A DNA stretch of 64,000 nucleotides from JANJUO01 sp942492935. Its GTDB lineage: Bacteria; Bacteroidota; Ignavibacteria; Kapaibacteriales; UBA2268. The stretch spans positions 1,612,001-1,676,000 of the forward strand of contig OW818654.1 in assembly GCA_942492935.1 (NCBI GenBank), given 5' to 3'. Positions 10,948-20,000 of this stretch are shown one piece after another. Position numbers and translations under genes: made by a program. The notes below the pieces were generated by a model. That model was not told where the DNA came from. It worked only from the letters and a program-made list of their open reading frames with translations, and did no database searches. The stretch's first letter is position 1; each line of letters begins with the position of its first letter.

Positions 10948-11676
10948 TTAATTTATTATCCCAATAAATGCCGACATTCTACCAGATGTATTTTTATCTC
11001 TTCGATAAGAATGAAAATTATCATCAGAAATTGTGCAAATAGGGGAGCATTCTATATTATTTCCGATTACTCCACATTCTAATAATTGAGTTTTTAACTC
11101 TTTTTTATTATCAAATAAATACTTAGTTTCTGAAATCTGAACTATTGAATTTGGAAAATATTTGGCAACATCAAATTCTACTTCATATTTTTCACCACCA
11201 GCACTTGGTGATATATAAACAAGCATATTTTGGGGTAAGGCACCAAATTCATTTATGAGCTTATTTATTGTTTTTCCAACTATATTTAGTTTTGTTCCTT
11301 GCCATCCAGAATGTATGCCTGAAATTACATCAACATCTTGACAATAGATTAAAACTGCAGCACAATCTGCTATTGAAACATTAATTACAAATCCTTTCTT
11401 AATTGTAATCATTGCATCACTTTCATCAATTCCAGAGTTAGAATTAACAATTCTAATAATATCTGAATGAATCTGCTTTTGTATTTTTAAGTGATTCAAT
11501 GGGATAGTTAGCTGATTACACAAGTCCTCTCTATGCTTGGAAATAGTTTCATCATCATAAATCAATGCAGGAGTTATAGAAAATCCAAAAGGAGGATATT
11601 CAGATACATTTTTTGTAGTAATTCCAGCAATGATTCTATCATTTGGAAAAATATTTGATGTAATTATTTCAATCAT
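10948..11676 (-). CDS. pgeF: Peptidoglycan editing factor / multicopper polyphenol oxidase family
   Basis: YfiH/PgeF/LACC1-family protein. Visible signatures are SIADCAAVLIYC (the conserved Cys of the Zn-binding site), ISGIHSGWQGT (the conserved His of the same site) and ISPSAGGEKYEV. The family includes purine-nucleoside-cleaving LACC1-type enzymes and the factor that prevents misincorporation of amino acids into peptidoglycan precursors. I choose the ATG at 11676 (MIEIITSN, 242 residues) over an in-frame TTG at 11691, which would overlap the end of comEC. The ATG lies 4 nt after the comEC stop, indicating coupled translation. Confidence 0.88.
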   Translation of the reverse strand: MIEIITSNIFPNDRIIAGITTKNVSEYPPFGFSITPALIYDDETISKHREDLCNQLTIPLNHLKIQKQIHSDIIRIVNSNSGIDESDAMITIKKGFVINVSIADCAAVLIYCQDVDVISGIHSGWQGTKLNIVGKTINKLINEFGALPQNMLVYISPSAGGEKYEVEFDVAKYFPNSIVQISETKYLFDNKKELKTQLLECGVIGNNIECSPICTISDDNFHSYRRDKNTSGRMSAFIGIIN

Positions 11677-11680
11677 AATC

Positions 11681-13561
11681 TTAATACTCAATAATTTGTG
11701 GTAAATGACGGGGTAAATTCAACTTCTCTTTTAAATAGTGAATTTGATTTATTCTTACCTCTTTTTCTTTAATATGTGTAATTTTTTTCAATTCATCGCA
11801 CAATTTTATTCCAGAATTTCCAGTATATCCAATAATTAATTTTCGGTTTAATCCAAGTAAATACTGTTCAAATTCAAAATCTCTTTTTGGTGTTTGTGAT
11901 GGTTTTCTATCTGCAATCAAAATATATGTGTTGTTGTATTTTAATGGCATAACTAATGCAGAATATTGATTTCCAGAAATTATACTAAGTTTGTTATCAT
12001 CTTTTTCTTCTAATAAAATCACAAAACATGTTAAAATGAAGAAACTGACAACAATTCTAAAAAATGTTGTTTTGAGTTCATTTGATAGTATTATATATAT
12101 TAATAGAATGGAAACAATAATCGAAATTGGAAATATGATTTCAGTATCCAAATATGAATATGGTAATGAAACGGAAAAACTCGTAATTTTTTCTGATAAA
12201 TCTATTAGAAATGAACTTGTAGCAGCGTAATATTCCGCAATTGGCATTGAAATAAATGAGAATATTATAGAAATAATCGAAAATATCAATGTAAAAGTAA
12301 AAAGTGGAATAACTAATAAATTTGCCAAAGGAGATACTATTGAATATATACCGAAATAATATGCAATTATTGGAGAAATTGTAATACTTGCTGAAATTGT
12401 AATTGCAATTGAATTAATCACAAAATTAATAATTAAATTTTCTGATTGTATAAATTGATTAATAAAATTCTTAACTGAGTTGTAAAAAATCAATATTCCA
12501 AAAACAGAAACGACTGACATTTGAAAACCGGCTGAATGAATTATATTTGGATTAAATATTATTACAAAAATTACAATATAACTTAATAAATTAATTAAAT
12601 TATATCTTTTCTGGAAAGTGTAAGCAAATAATATCGCAATTGAAAGAAGTGCAGCACGAATTGCAGAATCTTGTAATCCAGAAATAAATGTAAACAATAG
12701 AATGGAAATTGTAAAGAAAATTAGTTTTAAATACCTGTTTCGGACAAAACCAAGTAATACAAATATCATTCCTGCTATAATGCTAGTATGCAAACCACTT
12801 ACTGCTAAAATATGTGCTGTACCGCTATAGGAAAATATTTGTTTTTGTTCATAAGTCAATTCTGTTTTGTTTCCTAAAACGATAGCTTTCACAATTGCTC
12901 TCGAATTATCAACAAATAATAAAGATATTTTACCATCAATAGATGATACTATACTATTTATAAAATTATCAAATAATGATGGTGGTTCCATAATGGCAAC
13001 ATCTTTGGAATTTGCAAACCCTACAAATTGTACATCAAGTGCTTTAAGATATTTCTTTTCATCAAAAGTGGAATTGAATCTATTTTTTTGAGGAAATTTT
13101 ATCATCATCTTGCAATAAATATGTTCGCCTTGATTTATATTGATGCTTTTATTTGACGTGAAAATATTTAATAAAATTGATGTGTTAGTTAATTTTTCTA
13201 ATCTTTGTGCATCTAAATCACCATGAACAATGACTTTGATAATCTTTTCACTTTTATTTGTGATTTTTTGAACTTTCCCAGAAAAAACTGCTTTCATTTC
13301 AGGAATTCTCTTCTCTGGAAATATAAATTCAGTTTGTTGAATTTGAAAGCCCAATCCTATGCCGATTCCAAATCCAAGTAAGTATTTTGCTGAAAATATA
13401 AAATTGGATATGAAACAAATTAAAGAAAGTAATAGAATAGAGCTTAGTGTAATAATAGTATAGGTTAAATCAAAATTCCATACTGAATAAAAAAATACTC
13501 CTGTTAGTATTACAAACAGAATTATTAATGCTGGATAATTATAAATAAATTTTTTTAACAT
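11681..13561 (-). CDS. comEC: ComEC/Rec2 family DNA-uptake channel protein
   Basis: 626 residues. Three N-terminal membrane segments are followed by a soluble OB-like region (AVFSGKVQKI ...), then the competence-domain hallmark SYSGTAHILAVSGLHTS and many hydrophobic helices. ComEC forms the inner-membrane channel for single-stranded DNA in natural transformation. The C-terminus (about residue 520 on) is short and lacks the HxHxDH metallo-beta-lactamase motif present in long ComEC forms, so nuclease activity would need another protein. It is the first gene of the minus-strand cluster and is divergent from the nucleoside transporter (116 bp between starts). No pilus or other competence genes are in the window. 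Confidence 0.88.
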   Translation of the reverse strand: MLKKFIYNYPALIILFVILTGVFFYSVWNFDLTYTIITLSSILLLSLICFISNFIFSAKYLLGFGIGIGLGFQIQQTEFIFPEKRIPEMKAVFSGKVQKITNKSEKIIKVIVHGDLDAQRLEKLTNTSILLNIFTSNKSININQGEHIYCKMMIKFPQKNRFNSTFDEKKYLKALDVQFVGFANSKDVAIMEPPSLFDNFINSIVSSIDGKISLLFVDNSRAIVKAIVLGNKTELTYEQKQIFSYSGTAHILAVSGLHTSIIAGMIFVLLGFVRNRYLKLIFFTISILLFTFISGLQDSAIRAALLSIAILFAYTFQKRYNLINLLSYIVIFVIIFNPNIIHSAGFQMSVVSVFGILIFYNSVKNFINQFIQSENLIINFVINSIAITISASITISPIIAYYFGIYSIVSPLANLLVIPLFTFTLIFSIISIIFSFISMPIAEYYAATSSFLIDLSEKITSFSVSLPYSYLDTEIIFPISIIVSILLIYIILSNELKTTFFRIVVSFFILTCFVILLEEKDDNKLSIISGNQYSALVMPLKYNNTYILIADRKPSQTPKRDFEFEQYLLGLNRKLIIGYTGNSGIKLCDELKKITHIKEKEVRINQIHYLKEKLNLPRHLPQIIEY

Positions 13562-13677
13562 TACAATTTATAATTGAAAAAAAGCTAAACTAATGATAAT
13601 TTTTGAAATTTTAAAGAGAAAAAAGAGAAAAAAATAGTAAGTTTGTACTTTTTGCAAATTGAATTGGAATAATCTGT

Positions 13678-14922
13678 ATGTCAAAATTACTTTTTGTTGT
13701 TGGAATAATAGCAATATTTTTATTAGTGTGGCTTTTTAGTGAGGATAGGAAGAATTTCCCTTTCAGGATAGTTATTTGGGGATTTATACTTCAATTCTCT
13801 TTTGGAATATTTGTTCTGAAGGTTGATTGGGGCGTAAAATTGTTTGCTTGGATAGGAACTCAGGTTAGTACTTTTTTAAATTACTCTCTTAAAGGTGCTG
13901 ATTTTCTCTTTGGGAATGCTCTTTCGCCAGATAAAGGAGATATCTTTGGTTTTCAATTTGCAATTATAGTTTTTTGTACTATTATATTCTTTTCGTCATT
14001 TGTATCTTTATTATACTATTATGGAGTAATGCAAAAGATTGTATATTGGTTAGCATGGATAATGCAAAAAACTATGAGAACTTCTGGTATTGAATCATTA
14101 TCAGCGTCAGCCAATATATTTCTTGGACAAACTGAAGCTCCATTATTAGTTAGAAATTATTTGAAATATGCCTCGCGTTCGGAAATAAATTCTATAATGG
14201 TTGGTGGATTTGCTACAATTGCAGGTGGTGTAATGGCGGCATATATAAGCATTGGAATAAAACCCGAGTATCTTATAACGGCAAGTCTAATCTCCGCACC
14301 TGGCGGCTTGATGCTATCAAAAATTCTTATTCCGCCAAGTAAAGAAACAAAAACTTTGGAAGAAATTAAAAATTTGGATATACCTGTTGCCAAAACACCT
14401 TTACTTGCATTTACGAATGGTGCAAGTGATGGAGTTAAGTTAGCGGTTAATATTATGGCAATGCTTGTAGCTTTTATAGCATTGATTGCAGTTGTTGATG
14501 GAGGTTTAGGATTGCTACACATAGGTTTTGAAAAACTTGGTTATAATGGATTTCCAGCTTCATTAAAAGAAATACTCGGCTACTTATTTATGCCATTTGC
14601 ATATATAGTTGGAATACCTGCAAATGAAGCACAAATATTTGGTAGTTTATTAGGAACAAAATTAGCATTGAATGAATTTATAGCATACATCGATTTGGGA
14701 AATTTAATCAAAGAAGGTGCAATATCTGAGAGAACAGCAATATTATCATCATTCGCTTTATGTGGATTTGCAAATTTCAGTTCAATTGCAATTCAAATTG
14801 GTGGTCTTGGTGCATTAGTTCCAGAGAAAAAAGAAGAAATTGCAAGTTTGGGATTTAAGGCAATGTTAATTGGTGCATTAACGAATTTATTGACAGCAAC
14901 AATTGCAGGAATTTTACTTTAA
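13678..14922 (+). CDS. Concentrative nucleoside transporter (CNT/NupC family)
   Basis: 414 residues, the family's usual length, strongly hydrophobic throughout. CNT signatures are visible: GQTEAPLLVRNYL (hairpin 1/TM4 region), GGFATIAGGVMAAYI, LISAPGGLMLSKI, and the C-terminal GIPANEAQIFGSLLGTK and CGFANFSSIAIQIGG. It imports nucleosides across the inner membrane with Na+ or H+; the coupling ion cannot be told by eye. It stands alone, facing away from comEC, so it is probably its own transcription unit. Confidence 0.93.
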   Translation: MSKLLFVVGIIAIFLLVWLFSEDRKNFPFRIVIWGFILQFSFGIFVLKVDWGVKLFAWIGTQVSTFLNYSLKGADFLFGNALSPDKGDIFGFQFAIIVFCTIIFFSSFVSLLYYYGVMQKIVYWLAWIMQKTMRTSGIESLSASANIFLGQTEAPLLVRNYLKYASRSEINSIMVGGFATIAGGVMAAYISIGIKPEYLITASLISAPGGLMLSKILIPPSKETKTLEEIKNLDIPVAKTPLLAFTNGASDGVKLAVNIMAMLVAFIALIAVVDGGLGLLHIGFEKLGYNGFPASLKEILGYLFMPFAYIVGIPANEAQIFGSLLGTKLALNEFIAYIDLGNLIKEGAISERTAILSSFALCGFANFSSIAIQIGGLGALVPEKKEEIASLGFKAMLIGALTNLLTATIAGILL

Positions 14923-15010
14923 AAAGCGAAATTTCAACGACAAAAATGAATATTAATTCATAAAAAAGGTAAAATTTCAAAAAATTTAAAAAAAAATCAA
15001 CTTTTTTTCA

Positions 15011-15040
15011 AAAAAAGTGAAAAAAAGTGAAAAAAAGTGA
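15011..15040. repeat. Three 10-bp A-tract repeats in the 14923-15335 gap
   Basis: The unit AAAAAAGTGA is repeated exactly three times at a 10-bp period, bordered by T-runs (TTTTTTTC before, TTTTTTTG after). A-tracts phased at one helical turn give intrinsically curved DNA. The rest of the 413-bp gap between the transporter and the Rossmann protein is very AT-rich and shows no gene or clear promoter. Confidence 0.7.
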
Positions 15041-15335
15041 TTTTTTTGTGAGAAGAAATACCAACTCATGTGTCATTATATATGAGGGGAATGACAAATT
15101 TGAAAAAAGTTTTTTGAAATAAGAAAAATTCCTCAAAAAAATGGGAGCGATAGACATAAATAGTTTTGGAATTTGAATTAATAAAATAATTTTGTTCTTT
15201 GAAAATTGAGTAATTGCATAAATTTTGCAAAAAAAAGTGAAATGTTGAAAAAGATTTTTGTGATAATTGCGTGAATTTTCGTAACTTGCTATGTTTAAAA
15301 ATGTATTTTGGAAAAATATTTTTGGATAGTAATTT

Positions 15336-17027
15336 ATGAATATTGAAGGTTCAAGAATTTTAGTTTTAGGCGGCTGGGGTTTAGTCGGTTCGGCTATTTG
15401 CCGTAAGTTAATGGAATTCTCACCCGCAGAATTAATAGTTTCTTCATTGAAGCAATCCGAAGCTGAAGATGCTATCACACAGCTTAGAAGGGAATATCCC
15501 GAGCATAACCCCGAAATGTTTTCAGCAAGATGGGGCAATATTTTTACAAGAACTGAATGGAAGGATATTGATTTCAGACAAGTTTTATCGAATCCTGAAA
15601 GTCGTAAAAAGCATATTAAAGATATTTTCTATGAAATGAGTGAAGATGTGGTTAAAAATTCAGCTTTATATGAATTAATCACAGAAACAAAACCTGACAT
15701 TGTTATTGATTGTATTAATACAGCAACAGCTATTGCTTACTTGGATATATACAACACAACAATCAATGCAATAAAAAGAATGGAAGAAGATTTGCTTGAT
15801 GAATCTCTTGTCGAAAATATTATGGCGAGCGACTACATTCCGCAATTAATCAGACATATTCAACTATTTTACAAAGGACTTTGTGATGCAAGTACTAAAA
15901 TGTATTTCAAAGTCGGTACAAGTGGTACTGGTGGTATGGGATTCAATATTCCTTATACACACAGCGAAGAAAGACCTTCAAGAGTTTTGTTGTCCAAAAC
16001 TGCAGTAGCAGGAGCTCAAACTCTGTTATTGTTTCTTTTGGCAAGAACTCCTAATGGACCACTTGTTAAAGAAATCAAACCAACTGCTGCAATTGCGTGG
16101 AAACGTATTGCTTATGGTGATGTAAAACGCAGAGGGCAAACTATTAAATTAGTAGATATGCCTTATAATGATGCCTTACCTATTGGTGGTGATTTTGTTT
16201 TTGATGACAACAAAGGTATTATCGATACTGGTAATTTATTCCAGTCGGTATTTATAGATACAGGCGAGAATGGTATTTTCTCGAGAGGTGAATTTCAAGC
16301 GATAAGTGCTTTGGGGCAAATGGAAATAATAACTCCAGAAGAAATTGCTGAATATCTTGTTCACGAAATTCGCGGTGGAAATACTGGTAAAGATGTGATT
16401 CAAGGATTAGATGCATTTACTATGGGACCAACTTATAGAGGTGGTATGCTTAGAAATGTAGCTATGAAAAAAATTGATGAACTCGAAAAAATTCACGAAG
16501 TTGATTCAGTAGCATTTGAATTACTTGGTCCTCCAAGATTATCAAAACTTCTTTACGAAGGTTACTTACTTCGTAAAATTGTTAAAGGTATGAATAAATT
16601 GAATGGTTTTGATTCAAAAGATATTTCACTGAAAGCTGCAGAATTAGTAAAAAGCAATGAAAAACTTAGAGCTCAAATGCTTTCAATTGGTTTGGTAATT
16701 CTTCTTCCTGATGGAAAATCTTATCTCCGCGGTGGCGATGTGAAAATTCCAGTTAGAAGAGGTGATTACAAATTAGAAATGACAAATGACAATATTGAGC
16801 AATGGTGTTATGATGGTTGGATTGATTTAAGAGAATCAAATTGGGATAATTGGAAGACTATGATTGATAAAATTATGGATTATACTTCTAAGCTTCCATC
16901 AGATGACACAAGCTCAAGATTTACTTATACAATGGATTACTGGGATAATTTTGACGGATTTGATGAAGGGAAAATCGTTGGCTGGATCTTCGAAAATGAA
17001 GATAAGGGCTGGAGATTTAAACGATAA
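15336..17027 (+). CDS. NAD(P)-binding Rossmann-fold (SDR-like) protein of unknown function
   Basis: 563 residues. The N-terminus has a classical dinucleotide-binding loop right after the start, RILVLGGWGLVGSAI (GxxGxxG at about residues 12-18). A long middle part follows with VGTSGTGGMGFNIPYTHSEE and SRVLLSKTAVAGAQT, where an SDR would carry YxxxK; the Tyr is not obvious, so canonical SDR catalysis is doubtful. The C-terminal ~200 residues match nothing I recognise. No signal peptide, hence cytoplasmic. It is roughly twice the length of ordinary SDRs. It precedes the secreted protein at 17093 by 65 bp, but different codon use argues against a tight functional pair. The fold call is fairly safe; substrate and pathway are unknown. 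Confidence 0.6.
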   Translation: MNIEGSRILVLGGWGLVGSAICRKLMEFSPAELIVSSLKQSEAEDAITQLRREYPEHNPEMFSARWGNIFTRTEWKDIDFRQVLSNPESRKKHIKDIFYEMSEDVVKNSALYELITETKPDIVIDCINTATAIAYLDIYNTTINAIKRMEEDLLDESLVENIMASDYIPQLIRHIQLFYKGLCDASTKMYFKVGTSGTGGMGFNIPYTHSEERPSRVLLSKTAVAGAQTLLLFLLARTPNGPLVKEIKPTAAIAWKRIAYGDVKRRGQTIKLVDMPYNDALPIGGDFVFDDNKGIIDTGNLFQSVFIDTGENGIFSRGEFQAISALGQMEIITPEEIAEYLVHEIRGGNTGKDVIQGLDAFTMGPTYRGGMLRNVAMKKIDELEKIHEVDSVAFELLGPPRLSKLLYEGYLLRKIVKGMNKLNGFDSKDISLKAAELVKSNEKLRAQMLSIGLVILLPDGKSYLRGGDVKIPVRRGDYKLEMTNDNIEQWCYDGWIDLRESNWDNWKTMIDKIMDYTSKLPSDDTSSRFTYTMDYWDNFDGFDEGKIVGWIFENEDKGWRFKR

Positions 17028-17092
17028 TTTGAAATAGATTTTTTTACAATAATATTTAATTAATTTTTTTGTTTAATTAATAAGGTGATATA

Positions 17093-20000
17093 ATGAAAAG
17101 AACCTTACTGTTTCTGGCTCTTATGCTAAGTGTCAGTTACGCCTTTGCTCAAACTAAACAAAGTGAAGAGCAGTTGCAAGCAAAAAGTAATCTTTCTGAA
17201 CCAGGCGTGTTTGCTAATCCAACCGGTGCTGGTCCTGAAGATACTTCTTTTCCTCGCTTTTTTGATGAAATAAACCAACAGACTACGCCATCTAATGCGG
17301 CTATCTCTACTGGTTATTATTTTATGAATAGTGATGAAAGTTTTCCTGGAAGACCTGTATTTCAGGCAATGATTCCTAAACCAAAATATGTGGATACAAC
17401 TTATGAACCACAGCTTTGGAGACGTATCATTTCTGGACCAAGAGTTCTTCCAAAGGATTATTGGTACAGCTCTTCAAATCAAGAAGGTTTTGCTTTCTTC
17501 CGTAACCCCGCTGATGGTGGTTCAGACGAAACATTCTGGACTGATCCTAAAGACTCTACTGATGACGCTATCGCTGGTCCTATTCCATTAGGTATCAAAG
17601 GCGGATTCTATTTTAATGGTATCCGTTATGATTCATTTTATGTTTCTGCTAACGGTGTTATTGCCTTAACTAATAGACGTTATTTCTATGACGCTAATGG
17701 TCAAAGAGTTATTCCTGCTGGTGCAACAAGTTGCTACGACCCAATGTCAATGGACTGGTTTGCTGGTGGTATTCGTATGCGTGATACTTTATGGGTACGT
17801 AATTGGAATAATACTTCAGACTCATTGAATCCTTCTACAATGAAAAAAATCCCTGTAACTTTTGTAGGTTGCGATGGTTTAACTTATGTTAGAACTAAAG
17901 ATGGTTTAACTGACCCAAATCCTGATAACTTCGGTTATTTGTTCTCGGTTCTTGGTGCTAATCCTCAAAGTATCGGTTCTTTCGACCGTACAAATGCTTT
18001 AGGTGGTATTAGAAAACGTGGTGGTCCAATGAATAGTATTCCTACTACTTCTAAGTCCGCTATTATTGCTCCTTTATGGCTTGATGGACATTTATCACAA
18101 TGGGATGAAGATAATAAGAAAAAAGACGACCATGGTAAAGTATTCTATAAAAGAACATTTACTGGTGACTCTTTAATTATCGGCTTCTACAACTATCAGC
18201 CAAAGGGTACTATTTATGCAACTACTTATGGTACTTATAACTATACTGCAAACAGACGTCCTGGTGCAAATTATATTCAAGCAACTTTCCAAGTTGTGCT
18301 TGCATCTAACGACTCAAGTGTTAATATCCATTATAACTTCTTAACAGGTCGTTTGGATTATGCACAGGAATCTTATGCATATAATATATTCCGTTATAAT
18401 GCTACTTCTGGTGTTCGCGGTTTTGCTCGCCACGTAAATTATGGCAAAACTTGTCCAATTCCTAATATGGAACCTTGGGCTGCAGAATACGAACAATTTA
18501 CAACTTATTGGGATAGAACTTTAAATGCAAACTTTGCATATCCACAACAAGCTCCAAATACTGTTAAGTTCAAACAATGGCAGAATACTTTAAGAGTAAC
18601 TGACATTCAGTACAGAGTTCGTTCACAAGAAGCAAATGCATTGAATCCATTAGAATTCGTTACTGTAATTCCTTCAGCAAACGTTGAAGATTATGAATTA
18701 CTTGCTGGTCATGAAAGATTAGGCGCTGTTCAGCCAATCGCTTTGATTCAAAATTTAACAAATGAAATTCAAGGTCCAGATGGCGTTAACTTTGTAAAAC
18801 AACAATTACAATTCCGCGCTCGTTTCAGAATCTTAAATGTAATCACAGACAGAATCGTTTACAATCGTATCGTTCCTGTTGATGATATTTGTTTGGGCTT
18901 AGATGAATCTAATGCTAACTTATGTAATGGCGACCCAACTGTTCGCGTTCGTATGGCTAAAAAAGTAAACAAATCAGGTGCTAACTATGTTGTAAATGCG
19001 ACTGATACTTTATATGGTTCAACTTTCACAGCTACTGGCTGGAAAGGTATTCCTCCATATTACTTTGCTTTGATTCACTTCCCTCCATTCGAACCAAACG
19101 AATTTATTGATAACCACATTGGTCGTTTGAAATCATATATCATTGCTGACCCAAGCAATCCTCGTACTGGCGAAGCTTTGAAAGATAACTGGCCTTTTGA
19201 TGATACATTTAGCATTCGTATGTTCGTAATGAAAAGATTTAGCGATGATGACCCAGACCCACGTTTCCAAAGATTTGAAGATGACGGTACTCAATTCCAC
19301 GTTGATAAATCAGACGGTTCACAGATTCCATCTGCTTACAAATGGGTTTGTATCAACGCTGAAATCGTTAATGGTGACGTAGTTTCTAATCACCCACTTG
19401 CTCCAAGAGGTACTTATGCTGCTGCAAATGAACCTACAAGAAGAGTTGCTTCACCTGTTATTAAGATGAACAGAACTTGGGGTACAGGCGATATGGAACC
19501 ATTAGCAAAATATGCTGACTCAAGAACACCTGCAAGAAATGGTGATGAACTTCGTTCATTCCCAATTGACTTACGTAACAAATATAATGCGTCTCTTTCA
19601 ATCTCTGTTCAAAGAGTATTGAAGAAAGACGATTGGCCAAGAGGTTTTGGTGACCTTACATTAGTTGGTCCAGAACCACGTACAATTCATAATGGCGACC
19701 CATTTACAATTTCAAACAATGGTTTGACTGCTTCTCAAGTACCAGACGAAATCGTTGTTGAATTTGCAAAACCTTCAGACGATGGTATTAAAGATATCAC
19801 TAATATTACATTAAAGAATTGGAGACACCATCCACAAGCACGTGGCTCAAAAGCTGCTGCAATTACTGATATGGCTGCAATCACTGTTTATGGTGCTGGT
19901 GGTTATTTAATCGGTTTCCTTGAAACACAAAAAGACTCTGCGTTAGCTTTGCCTGGTTCAGGTAAAATTAACTCTTTGAGACCAACTCCATTCACAAAGA

